Assembly (NCBI GenBank): GCA_903772945.1
Contig: CAICTM010000079.1
Location: forward strand, 1-64,000
Source: Seminavis robusta
Taxonomy: Eukaryota > Bacillariophyta > Bacillariophyceae > Naviculales > Naviculaceae
DNA: 64,000 bases
Direction: 5' to 3'
In this document: positions 10,034 to 20,116 of the stretch, one piece after another
Layout: every line of letters begins with the position of its first letter
How positions within the stretch are numbered: the first letter of the stretch is position 1
Notes under the pieces: generated by a model
The model's input: only the letters and a program-made list of their open reading frames with translations
Databases searched by the model: none
Told to the model about the DNA's origin: nothing
Made by a program: the position numbers and the translations under genes

Positions 10034-13000
10034 ATGTCGAGACGATGCAGAAATCGTTGGCCTTTTCAAGTCCCGGTGCTGTTGCTGGTGTCTATTCTCG
10101 CCAGCACACAGGTAGGTCGAGCTCAGGACGTCGGTTCTCCAATGACTGTGAAAGCATCCGGGGCTGTTTCCCGCACTGTCCCTGCACCTGCACCCGTTAC
10201 AACGACAACAGCCGGCGGCCAGCCGATGCAAGTTCAAGCATCAGGGCAAATCGCACGCAAAGTGGACAACCCTGTCATCGAAAAACCACCACTGGATGTA
10301 GCTGCTAGTGGAGCTGTCGGTAGACCAAACAACGCCAACGTAGCTGCCCAAGGCGTCGTTGACAGAGTTCCACCTGCAGCTGTTGCATCGCAGGGAGTCG
10401 TAGGTAGAGCGCCACAAGGTGATACTGTGGCTCAGGGGGTTGTTGGGAGGGAACCCAGTACACTGGCGGCAGCGCAAGGAGCCATTACTCGAGAACCCTC
10501 AGAAGCACCGGTAACCACAGAACCTACAAGTCAACCCACACACGCTCCCACAACGGAAGCACCGGTAACATCAGAACCTACAAGTCATCCCACAAACGCT
10601 CCCACAACGGAAGAACCAATCACATTAGAGCCAACAAGGCTACCAACGAGTTTACCCACCGGTACTACAGCTACATCAGAACCAACCGAGGTTCCTACCG
10701 CAGTCATGCCGGTGTCAGAGGCTCCGACTACAGCCACGATCATTACTAGTGAACCGACGACAACGACCCCAATTGTCACGAGTCATGCACCTACGCAAGG
10801 TGGAGGCACTAGCGAACCGACGGCAACGACAACAATTATCACAAGTGCTGCGCCCACTGAAGGCGCCCTCGCCACGCCCACTACAACCCAACCAACAATT
10901 CAAGAAGAAGAATCTACAGGAGGGATCATGTCTTTCCTGGACAATATCATGGGCGGAGCCCTACATTCATCTTCATCGTCAGAGGAAGCTGCAACGAATC
11001 AAACGGCGGAATCAGGGCCCTTGGAGGAGGAAGACGAATCCGTAGATTCGGAGGAGGAAGCCATTGAGGCAGAATCGGAGGAGGAAGTTGAAATTGAACC
11101 TGATAACCGAGCCGTCAACGATACCGGGTACCAAAGCAAACAAAACACCGAATACCGAAACGAGACCATTGCATTCGAAGACTTTGAAAGTGGAAATGAT
11201 CACAGCTGGACCAACCAACGTGTTGCAGAATCAGAGTTCTTCACCAACTTCCTTGGTAGATTTGGTCAGGCTATCGACGGAACCAACGCCTTCACAAATA
11301 CATCCAAGACCTACCTTGTACCGCCAGACGCAGAACGCGTCGAGATCACCTTTGACTTTTACGAATTGGATTTGTGGTGTCACTGCGATCACCTCACCGT
11401 GATGATCTGTAATCAGACAGTTGATATGGGTGTCTTCTCTGAAAGTGGAGCCTCCAATCAGTCAGATATTACCCATAAAGGACCACGCAGCATTGAATGG
11501 TTCCGCCGGGCAGAGATCCGAAACGCCGATCTTGGGTTTTCTCAGTTTCGAGATGGCCTTCATCACATGGGACTAAGTGTTCCACGAAGATGTTACAAGG
11601 AAAACGGAGGATTTTTGGAACTCAAGTTCAACTTGACCATTGATGGAGACTTCGAGATAACTAGCGGCGGTAAGAATGGATGCAACAGAGAACCAGACGA
11701 GAGTGCTGTCCAGCGATGTTGATGATTGAAACTGCACTCATGCCCCTTGTCTCTCTCACTCCACAGGAATTGACAACATCAACGTGACAGCCTATGAAAT
11801 CCCGCCAGAGGACACAGATCCACCAACGATTGCTCCTTCACCCATGGCGTCAGAGCAGCCAACCCCGCATTTGTATCTGGATATCTGTGTCTCCGATGTC
11901 ATGTACGATTACGCTCTGCGACAAACAGTTCACAGAAAGTGCTTTGATATGTTTGCCAAAGGAGAACCAGCGGATGAAAGCGAAAGAGTTGGAGAGGCCT
12001 GCGTCGAAGCCATTGACGACCAAAGTTTCCGATTGCAAGTTAAACCAAAAGGCACATGGGAATTCCAAAATGCATCTGCTTGGACTGGCGAGTCCCTGGA
12101 TGACGTGTACGTGTAGAGGTGGAAAGGCTTTGTCTTCTTGGTTGGCTCTAGAGCTAGGTGGCTCACTCCTCCGTGCATTTGTCGCTGTCGTTGACTCTGC
12201 TTAGCCCCCGAGAACCAGGCACCAACCTTCTCAACCATGATGGTTTCCATGCAAGAAGAAGTTGGGGAGAAGGGGAGGAAGATGACTGGGTCGTCGCTAT
12301 GCCCCTGATGCACGCGCACGAGCATTGCTATTCCGGAGTAAGCGAATTTGCAGACGTAAGTAACGATTTGACGGTCTTGGGGCTGGCAGGACTCTCGTTG
12401 CTGACAAAGAAACTTTATCTTGCAGCTGCTGATTGTCCATGTCACAGCATCAGACTCCAGCGAGGGCAACGCGACATTTTCTCACGAAGCCTATGCAAAG
12501 GAGCACTACTACAAACCTGGTGATTTCTTCTGGGCTCACCTTGTCTTCAGGTGCGTGTTCAAAATGGAAAGAGAGCTACACGGAGCCCTATAGCAATTTG
12601 GAGAGGCCACTACAGCTACACAAGCGAATCGACGATGCTTTCGCTATCCCTAACCCGCCTCACTCCTTTTTGAACGCAGTTGCCAGTGCGATCGCGACAT
12701 TGAACTTGAGCCAGAGCCCACTGGCGTTCCTTCGCCGATGCCTTCAATTAGTCCAACTCTATTGCCATCCTCAAGTCCAACAATGGTGCCAACGTCAGCA
12801 CCTAGTACCGCTGCACCGACAGAGGAGAAGCTTGAGAAGGGAGTTAGTAAGTGCATCGCAAGCAATGATGGGTCGGGCCGAGAATGTCATCCATTGATTG
12901 GACAGGACGGGACAAGATTTGGGCGAGTCTGTGTCGAGCTGATCGAAGATGAGCAGGACCCCAATGATGTTTTGAACGTGACCTACACAGTGTACGACCA

Positions 13001-14172
13001 GTATCGCCTGACGAGAAAGTATCTTTGGGTTGGAGAAGACTCCGAATCCCAAGTCCCTGTCATCAGGAGGGAATTGAGTCAACCTGAGCCCGACCTAGAT
13101 GCCTTCCCCCACTACTCTTGGTAAGCGTCCCTAAGAGTAACCTGGTCCGCGAAAGATTGTTTGTCACTGAATGCTCAACCACATGCACCTATTTGCTTCT
13201 TGATGCAGCAACTTTCTCGGAACACGGAGTTGGGAGAAGCTAGTCCCTATTGGACCTCGGTGTCACAAGGCAAAGGACGGCACCGTAATTCCATTTTCTT
13301 TGGTGGCACATTCCGAGGTTGCACCGAGCCAACGAGATGGAACCGTAGCACTAGGAACAATAGGGGCCAAGGCCTTTGCAATTGACCACACCCAAGGGAA
13401 TGTTGAGGACGACTCTTGGTATGAGATTGTGAATTTCAGAGTTGCCTGTCAATGCCAATACATGAAGGGGTCAAGCGGATGGAGGAAGTTCGAAGGTGTG
13501 CCTGAGAGTCCTACCAAACCCCCGGCACCGAATCCAACCGATAACCCCACAACAGCGCCATCAATAGCTCCAAGTTATGCCCCCTCGGTTCGACCCTCCA
13601 CTACCCCTTCCAATGCACCAAGTCAGATGCCCTCTGCTGTTCCGTCATCCCGTTCTCCAACCCCTGCACCCACCCTCGAGTGCCGTCCTGCTTGGGCAAT
13701 GCAGGGAGGTCCTCATCCAGGGCACTCTCACTGTTTCAAGACAATCGGGAGCGTCAAAGAGAAGAACGAGACAGTTCCATATGGGTGGTACAACGGGGTT
13801 TTTCACTTGCACCAACCGGAGCAGCTTACCTTGTTTGCTGAAGCACCCAATGACAAGGATGCAGCAGGGGATGATGAATGCACGCACGGAATGCGGGTTG
13901 GGCAGGTTCAGTTTTCGTACGCAAGCAAGGTTGTGACGGTGAAAATCGAAACTCTAAGCCATTTCTATATGACGGAAACACAAGCTCATGTTGGGCCTGA
14001 CATGCTTCCAACCGATCTCGAAGATGGAAGCTATATAACCAATCCCATGGAATTTGAGTTAATCCACGAGGGCTTGGGCGAAGCCACGCAAGATTTCCAC
14101 TACTTGCGAGGGTGCCAGGAGGACAACTGGGTCGTTGTTCGAGCAGTTGTTTGTGGCCCATTCAGTGACTAG
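10034..14172 (+). CDS. Large modular secreted protein: basic-ended repeats, PT-rich stalk, three Cys-containing modules
   Basis: I join six exons (10034-11669, 11767-12106, 12205-12355, 12426-12550, 12680-13120, 13209-14172). All junctions are GT-AG and phase-consistent, giving 1218 residues. A signal peptide (about 1-30) is followed by seven imperfect repeats around ASGAVxR or AQGVVxR (about 37-152), a Thr/Pro-rich mucin-like stretch (about 153-300) and an acidic stretch (about 320-365). Next comes a beta-rich domain starting FEDFESGNDHSW and ending GGIDNINVTAYEI. Then three related modules follow at about 565-755, 797-975 and 1053-1218, separated by PS/PT linkers. Each module has a spaced Cys set and a closing xxCxCx strand or equivalent. 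The likely role is cell-surface, wall or extracellular matrix; this is inference. Exon joins with LDDVP and SCQCD are supported by similarity between modules. Confidence 0.72.
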
Positions 14173-14631
14173 TACGTGCAAGTGGAGCATCAGCTTGGCT
14201 CCGCATCGTGGGCGACAGACACAGACAGTGATAAACGAGAGTATTGCAAGACAAGATAGACTGCATAAAGCTGCATGAATTAACACCACTATCCATTGCT
14301 CCGGTATCCACTAGAGTACACTACAGCGCTATAGCAACATTTGCCCATCCCCCGAGTAGACTGCAACCAAAAAAGGAGCCACTTCCTGCCACGAGACTAA
14401 GAAGAAATAGAGATCCGGTACGTACGCTCGTTGACGTGTAAAGCTGATGGCGTACGGCAACAGCAACTCCATGAGTTCCCACGGCACTGGTGAGGAGGGT
14501 TGCAAAAGAGATCCGCGGATCGAGTCTACACCAACAGACAATGGATGAATCAAAGAAGTACGTCCTTCATGGACTGTCACTCGTCAATCATTTTAGTTAA
14601 TTAGAGATGCCTACAATTTTGGCAGCCGAAA
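14173..14631. other. Convergent intergenic spacer
   Basis: This lies between the 3' ends of the modular secreted protein gene and the glutathione peroxidase gene. No coding signal or clear repeat is seen. Confidence 0.5.
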
Positions 14632-15762
14632 CTACAATTCGTCTCCTTTCAAGAGATCCATAGTGGTTTTGAAGAGATCCATGGGCTGCACGGCGCTGTG
14701 TTCTGTGATAACTCCGTCAGGGCTGATCACATAGTATGTTCCTATGATGATGATATCATTACCAAAAGGGCAACATAGGATAAGTCACAGTACCAGCATG
14801 CGCCAGCCAAAACTCAGAAATGAAAATTGAGCAGACTTACCAAAGTTCCATCGGATAGAGATAGGACCAACATTCTTCTTGAGATACTTGTACACCAAGG
14901 AAGCATTGACGCCATTGACATCAACCTTGGACATCATCCTAAACTCCACTCCCTGATTGATGGATTGTTGATATTAATTTTGCATGGAGCAAGACAAGCA
15001 AGATAAGCCAATTTTGCTGGAGCAATAATCCAACAAATTGCATCATCATCCTGCCAACAACCGACTAACCTTTTCTTCGGCGAATTTCAAGATTTCGGGT
15101 TCCGCATCGGGCTCTTGATTTCCAAATTGATTGCAGGGGAATGCCAAAATCTCCACGTTTTCCTCTTTCACTTTGCTCCAAAGTTCGATGAGACCATTGT
15201 AATGAGACTCGGTAAAGCCGCATTGACTGGCCACGTTGGTGAGAATGGTAACCTTTCCACGGAGTTGTTCAAACTTGAAGGTCTTGCCATGGATATCCTT
15301 GGCTTCCAGATCAAAGAACGAGGCGATTCCTTCGACTTCTTTTTCATCCGCCAGTTGAGCCTTGTGAATTTTGTCGCATGACGTAGCGCAATTCATCAAC
15401 ATGTAGCCACTTTAATAAGGGAGACCCCAAGGAAACAGCGAAAAGTGAGCACCATGTTGGCATTTTGGACTGCATAACACCAAAACTCCTGCACTTACGC
15501 GTTCTACCATAACATGATGGACAAGAGCAAAACATAAGGAGAAGAGGGATTCATTAGATAAGTACGATTAGCAGAATCGAATCAAGGGAAAATTAATTGG
15601 TAATCACCCAGCATTCTGAGAATGTGGAAGCTGACTTACGGTATCACATTCGCCAGATTCCGCCCATCCCTTACAGTCCTCCTTCACATCAGGCGGGGCT
15701 GCCGAAGCAAGGGCCAAGCAGAGAGCCATGAAAAGAAAGACCTTGTTCATCATCATCATCAT
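14632..15762 (-). CDS. Secreted/ER glutathione peroxidase with N-terminal ShKT-like module
   Basis: Five exons on the minus strand: 15640-15762, 15499-15503 (5 nt), 15070-15409, 14841-14952 and 14632-14741, giving 229 residues. The start has five consecutive ATG codons; a signal peptide follows. Residues about 30-54 are a four-Cys ShKT-like module (DCKGWAESGEC...YMLMNCATSC). The peroxidase domain has the peroxidatic Cys C106 in NVASQCGFT, FPCNQFGNQE (C135, Q141) and WNFGTY. Cys replaces selenocysteine, so it should use thioredoxin or glutathione to reduce hydroperoxides. The C-terminus is KGDEL, close to ER-retrieval signals. The microexon AACGC supplies two nucleotides of a split codon and restores the ShKT spacing. 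Without it the frame breaks. Confidence 0.85.
15499..15503 (-). other. Predicted 5-nt microexon of the peroxidase gene
   Basis: On the minus strand the context is TGGTAG|AACGC|GTAAGTG. It adds one full codon and two bases between exon 1 (ending GAATGTGATACC) and exon 3 (starting TGGCTACATG). Only with it does the reading become GECDTNAGYMLMNC, the ShKT-like pattern. Confidence 0.65.
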
Positions 15763-15928
15763 CGTCGTCAAATAAATTTATGGAAGCGAAATGGGATGTT
15801 CTGCCTCTTTTTCTCGATGGTTATGGATCTTCTACGAATTGATCATCACCAGCCCCATGATGAGATCAGTCATCGGAGAGCCTGTTTGGTTGCTGGACAC
15901 GGCTTTTCACAAGATAAGATCCAAAAGA

Positions 15929-16014
15929 TACAGTACCGTACTGGAGATCAAAGAGATGCCCGGGTGGACCATTGCGGTCTGTTCTCTCCATTCGTACCGG
16001 GACCATTAGCCGAG
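15929..16014 (+). repeat. Left 86-bp direct repeat
   Basis: It starts TACAGTACCGTACTGG and ends GACCATTAGCCGAG, identical base for base to the copy at 24571-24656 and in the same orientation. It does not fold or read as a tRNA to my eye. It lies in the 5' flank of the peroxidase gene and could be the target-derived or attachment-type end of the element. Confidence 0.85.
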
Positions 16015-16325
16015 CCATGTACATACCACATGCCAGATTCATTGGGCTGGCAAGCGGATAGTGAAGGGGAGTTGTGTTGGAGTATCGCCTTGCTTTAACT
16101 GATGACGACAGTTAGATCTTTATACCGGTGGGACTGATTCACCGGTATTCATGTTGAAGTTGAAGCGCGATACTGAATCCTGAGCTCGTTAATACCAGTG
16201 ACGTGTCGACATAGTCATTCGGAAGATACCATGCCACCATTACGGATACTCGGAAGCTAGCTCTAGCTAGCTAGACACCCCTACGGATACTCTCTCACAA
16301 AACACGAAGTCGACTATCTACAGCA
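16015..16325. other. Gene-free spacer inside the candidate element, left end
   Basis: No coding signal is seen between the left repeat and the HMG-box gene. GTACC- and CTAGC-type words occur (for example GAAGCTAGCTCTAGCTAGCTAG at about 16252). Confidence 0.45.
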
Positions 16326-16505
16326 ATGATGATGAAGAAAGAGACATGCACTTGCAAGAAGCTGACAGGCTATATGTTGTTCGTAAAAGAGCACTATCAT
16401 GAAGTGGTAGAAGAGAATCCTGATTTATCCTTTGGAGAGATTGGAAGGCTCTTGGGAGAGATATGGAGGGATTTATCAGATGAGGAGAAGGAAGAGTACA
16501 CTTAA
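16326..16505 (+). CDS. Mini HMG-box protein
   Basis: A 59-residue frame with three in-frame ATGs at its start. It reads as most of one HMG box: GYMLFVKEHYHEVVEENP, then LSFGEIGRLLGEIWRDLSDEEKEEY. The aromatic and basic core positions of helices 1 and 2 are there. The protein stops where the third helix would begin, so it is either truncated or a minimal box. HMG boxes bend DNA and are common in chromatin proteins and also in large DNA viruses of protists. It is the leftmost gene of the candidate element. Confidence 0.7.
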   Translation: MMMKKETCTCKKLTGYMLFVKEHYHEVVEENPDLSFGEIGRLLGEIWRDLSDEEKEEYT

Positions 16506-16882
16506 CCCTCTTCCTCTGTATGATCTAGCTAGTAATCGATTAGCTTATGTTTTGTGTTGCACCTCGTTATGTATCTCGATTAGACATCAACTAGTCTTTG
16601 CACCTCCAGTACACTTTTTGGGAAAGGAGAAAAAACGCCTCAACCATGGACGATACATAACTCCATCGATCAAGTTTTTCGGTCGACCAACTAGCTAGGG
16701 ATAACCCAATATGATTAGTCAACTACTACCGTAGGGAACTAATTTATTTTTCAGTCAATCTACTTTCATCGCATCTAACTCCTTCAAAAAAGCATTTACT
16801 TGCAACTTTTGCACTTGCTCAATTAACTCCATCGATCAAGTTTTCAGTCCTATTTTTTTTGCGGGAATTGCCCACCCGCCCT
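16506..16882. other. AT-rich spacer between convergent genes
   Basis: No supported gene is seen. A 14-16 base stretch around CTCCATCGATCAAG occurs twice (about 16661-16676 and 16828-16843), a short direct repeat. Confidence 0.45.
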
Positions 16883-18868
16883 TCATTGGGAATGGTCCAA
16901 GATGTCATTCATCATGCTCTCAAGCTCGTCTACCCAGGCGTTGAACTTTTTTAGTCGTTCGGGTATCTTCGCAAGCTTGTCCGTCTTGTCTAGATTGCAC
17001 AAAGATTCGCCAAGTCTCTTTGCTTCTTCCTTCAGCTTGGCGCATTCCTGTAACACTCCAGAATCAATATCCTTGTTTGGCGCCTCCGTGATAATGTACA
17101 AGAAGGAAGCCAGCAGCTGCACTTTTGTGTACCTTTTTGCGTCTTCTACAAAAAAGTTGGGATACCGAAGAGCTTTGTACCAGTCATCATCTCCATTGTT
17201 GTACTCATTCTTCCTTGTCGGAAGCGATCCCCGAGTCCAAACTCCTTCGTCAATGTCAATGAGGCTGATCTCCTCCTTTTTATCGTCATAGACAAGGTTG
17301 TGGGGGAGAACGTCCCCATGCGGGAGATGGTTGCTGAGAAATGAGGCTGTCTCCATGATTGTCTTGAACTGGGGAAGGAGTGCCCTCGCTCTGAAAGATG
17401 AAATGACGGTGTCCAGGGGGACTCCGCGATCTCTCATGAGTGTAACCCCGACACCGTTATCAGAGAACGGTCTGATAGGATAGGTTCCTGAGACTGACTG
17501 ATTTCGCGAGAGCACATCCCATGCGTCATCCATATATCCCATTGGTTTGGGCTGCAAAGATGTGTCTTTGGATCTAATTTTGAGGTAGTATTTCGTATCG
17601 TCACTCTCGTTACCGTCTGCTGAGATAAAGGAATCCACCCGCTGACAGAACAAATCCCAGAGCAAATTGTTTGTGAACTTCTTGAAGTGTTCTGCCAGCA
17701 ACTGTTTCAGGCCAGCTACCGAGACAATGAACACAATAGATAGCGTTCCGTGAAGAATAAGCCGCCGGTTGTCGGGATTGTCTTCCCAAAGACTTGTCGG
17801 TAAGGTGTACAGGGAGGGAATCCGTCTCTCTTGTTTCATAATTCCACCTTGCAGCATTTCTCCACTAACAGACCAACGCTTACCATGCAGCAAGAAATGA
17901 ATCAACGCGTTCATTGGCACGTTACTCTCAACAGTGTCTGTAGTCTCGTAGAATTCTACTCCGATGCAATCCCCAAGCGTAGTTGGCGCAGAAAGCTTGA
18001 CGAAACCAACAGAATAGGTGCCGTCTTGGTGCTCGCATCTGCGTCCGCAAAAATAAAACCCATAAACAGCGTCAACAGGTTTACCAAGCTCCGTGCGCAG
18101 CCAATACATAAGAGCAAGAAGATACATGGTACATTGCGTGCAGGCTATTGTTGTGTTGTAATTGTTTGCATTTTTGAACTCGCCAAATCGGATTTGGATA
18201 TCAGCTCCATCCTTGGAATCAAGCGGCGCCAAGTCTGGTTTGGAAGTTGTTGTGACGGGCAATCCTTTCATGATCCTCCGCATATTGTCGGACTTGTGAC
18301 CTTGCGTTTCTCCATATTCGGCCATAAGCGACGCGAGATCTGTTTCTTTGTAGACTCTGCTCTTGTTACCTGTTGCGCGGCGCAACACTTTTGCCATCCC
18401 CTTAATTTCCTTGACACTTGATTCTGGAAAGGCGACTCCATGGTCATCGATGAGGTTTGTGTACACCGCATTACGCAGTGTTTCCTCGGAGGTAAACCGG
18501 CCTTTAATGGCGTCCTTAAGGTAGCGGGGCATCTCACGATCGGGGGCTTCTGTCACATCCGAAACGTCGACGTCAAAGAACAGCCCGACATTGTGAGCGC
18601 GTTCAATGACTATATCAACCTTCCGCCCTTGATCAAAAACCGGAGTTTTGCTTGCAGATATGACCCCATCCTGTACGGGCGGGATGTCGTCGAATTGATG
18701 AAGCTTCATTTTCTTTGGATCCCGACCTTGTGAAGCATTTACCTGCAGCGAACGCCGCCGCTCAGATGACAGCTTTGGAAATCCGCCTCTAACACCCAAT
18801 CCACCACTGTTGGCGTCTTGGTTTGGTGCACCGGTGGGTGCTGTTGTTGGAAAGAGAGTTGCACTCAT
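16883..18868 (-). CDS. PD-(D/E)XK nuclease-like plus protein-kinase-like fusion (Crinkler-type effector)
   Basis: The frame can start at 19060, but the ATG at 18868 (MSATLFPTTAPTGAP) is preferred, giving 661 residues. In the numbering of the longer form, PD at 275-276 and GEFK at 293-296 lie in a nuclease-like fold (KPDL...IRFGEFKN), followed by a Cys-containing stretch (CTQC...FCGRRC). The C-terminal domain has HGDVLPHN at 581-588 and LIDIDEG at about 600-606, which match the catalytic HxDxxxxN and the metal-binding DFG-like position of protein kinases. A typical glycine loop is not clear. Restriction-nuclease-kinase pairs like this are described among Crinkler-RHS-type effectors of protists and fungi. 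Here the frame is open and intron-free and lies within the candidate element. Function as cargo, defence or effector is inference. Confidence 0.68.
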   Translation of the reverse strand: MSATLFPTTAPTGAPNQDANSGGLGVRGGFPKLSSERRRSLQVNASQGRDPKKMKLHQFDDIPPVQDGVISASKTPVFDQGRKVDIVIERAHNVGLFFDVDVSDVTEAPDREMPRYLKDAIKGRFTSEETLRNAVYTNLIDDHGVAFPESSVKEIKGMAKVLRRATGNKSRVYKETDLASLMAEYGETQGHKSDNMRRIMKGLPVTTTSKPDLAPLDSKDGADIQIRFGEFKNANNYNTTIACTQCTMYLLALMYWLRTELGKPVDAVYGFYFCGRRCEHQDGTYSVGFVKLSAPTTLGDCIGVEFYETTDTVESNVPMNALIHFLLHGKRWSVSGEMLQGGIMKQERRIPSLYTLPTSLWEDNPDNRRLILHGTLSIVFIVSVAGLKQLLAEHFKKFTNNLLWDLFCQRVDSFISADGNESDDTKYYLKIRSKDTSLQPKPMGYMDDAWDVLSRNQSVSGTYPIRPFSDNGVGVTLMRDRGVPLDTVISSFRARALLPQFKTIMETASFLSNHLPHGDVLPHNLVYDDKKEEISLIDIDEGVWTRGSLPTRKNEYNNGDDDWYKALRYPNFFVEDAKRYTKVQLLASFLYIITEAPNKDIDSGVLQECAKLKEEAKRLGESLCNLDKTDKLAKIPERLKKFNAWVDELESMMNDILDHSQ

Positions 18869-19360
18869 TGCAAACAGGCTGGAGTTGCAAGTGGCTGTCC
18901 GTATGGAGTTGGATAAGACACGATGCTCTCTTTTAGCTGCTAGACACAGTAACTCCCCTTGAGGTATGGTACAGTAGCGTTGTAGCGCTCTCTTTGCGTT
19001 GAGGCCAACACGCTGTGTGGCGGAGTCTTCACGAAGTTTCTGAACGTAGTACAAGTACAAGTAGGGCTCTAGGTACGTGTACTGTACAGTACAGAGTGTT
19101 GGTTACTTTTTTGCACGTTACAAAATATTTCGCATCCCGCGAACCAGTAAAAATAGAGGTGCTGCTTCTGTACACGAACGAATAAACATAATAATATGGC
19201 TGGTGTTTGTTGAAGTTCTTGCCGGTTGCATTCAATCTTGTTTGTTCAACCCGCAGTCCCAACCGGTAACCGTATTCGGAACGTGAACTTCTAACCGTTA
19301 TTGACGGTTATAAGAGCAAGTTGATACTGCGTATTTGACAAGTCACAATTTACGAGGAAG
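18869..19360. promoter_or_regulatory. Upstream region of the nuclease-kinase gene
   Basis: The stretch holds the 5' region of the nuclease-kinase gene and the 3' end of the next minus-strand gene. GTACTGTACAGTAC palindromes lie at about 19070-19090. The longer start of the nuclease-kinase gene (19060) is also possible. Confidence 0.35.
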
Positions 19361-19708
19361 TCAACTCACGGACTTCCAAAGTGGATCTATCGTTACTGTA
19401 TCAATAGGAAGGATCTGGTTGACACCGTCCTTCTCAATGTATTCGATTATAGTATACCCGTAGTTAGGGACAAAGGACCTGTCTCCAACAACAATTCCTG
19501 TGCTATATCTGCTCTCCTCATCGCATTGAGCCTCATGATGTCCGGAACCCTCAGGATACTCGTGTATCTTACCGCAATAAGGGCATTTGACCTTGGTATC
19601 TCCCTGTCGCCTCAACACAGTAGGGATACCATAGTACTCTTGTAAATAGACCTGCATCCGCTCCAGCCCCATAGGCACCCCGTCAGCTATAGAATAATCA
19701 TTTGCCAT
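19361..19708 (-). CDS. Small zinc-ribbon-like protein, orphan
   Basis: A 115-residue intron-free frame. It contains CPYCGKIHEYPEGSGHHEAQC, a CxxC followed by paired His and a final Cys that could bind zinc, then a hydrophobic beta-like region (YGYTIIEYI). Proteins with a similar CPYC..IH...GH...C pattern occur in fungi and other eukaryotes without known function, in my recollection. It is divergent from the next gene, with about 40 bp between the starts, which suggests shared control. It lies inside the candidate element. Confidence 0.5.
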   Translation of the reverse strand: MANDYSIADGVPMGLERMQVYLQEYYGIPTVLRRQGDTKVKCPYCGKIHEYPEGSGHHEAQCDEESRYSTGIVVGDRSFVPNYGYTIIEYIEKDGVNQILPIDTVTIDPLWKSVS

Positions 19709-19747
19709 GGTCTCGTCTCACTTTTTTTCGACAGAAGGTCCAGTCCA

Positions 19748-20116
19748 ATGTTTCTAGTAACTAGCTTATGTGCCACTCTAGCAGACTATGCGACAATGGT
19801 GGAGTTTATGAAACGGGAATTTGTAACTGAAGCCTTCGTTGCATACCACCATCGACATCGCTACTTGCAATTTTGCTGCCTTATCCATGAAGATGAAGAA
19901 GTCAATGTACGATCATGGTTTCCTAATTACACTGTCCAAGAATTCGATGATGACAACATAGAACTTGACCAACCAGTAACCATCCAGAGCTGCATGTTGA
20001 TTAGCATGTCAAACTGCGATCTAATCCAAACCAAGAACCTCAAGAATACAAGGCTCCGCATTTGTGAACGTCTAGGTCTATCAATTCCAGCTGCATCTAC
20101 AATCGTGGAGCCATAG
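19748..20116 (+). CDS. Orphan protein, divergent partner of the zinc-ribbon gene
   Basis: A 122-residue frame I do not recognise. It is moderately acidic (HEDEEVNV, FDDDNIELD) with no signal peptide or membrane segment. Its start lies 39 bp from the start of the opposite zinc-ribbon-like gene. The short shared spacer supports both as real genes, but coding evidence is only length and context. Confidence 0.38.
   Translation: MFLVTSLCATLADYATMVEFMKREFVTEAFVAYHHRHRYLQFCCLIHEDEEVNVRSWFPNYTVQEFDDDNIELDQPVTIQSCMLISMSNCDLIQTKNLKNTRLRICERLGLSIPAASTIVEP

Noticed and set aside
9880-10308. 142-residue plus-strand frame overlapping the modular secreted protein start
   Set aside because: Its second half is out of frame with the repeats of the modular protein, which has the signal peptide and repeats.
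15929-16014. The 86-bp repeat as a tRNA gene used as integration site
   Set aside because: I found no A-box and B-box pair and no cloverleaf in either orientation, so a tRNA target is not supported by eye.
17831-18421. 196-residue plus-strand frame
   Set aside because: It is the antisense shadow of the nuclease-kinase gene.
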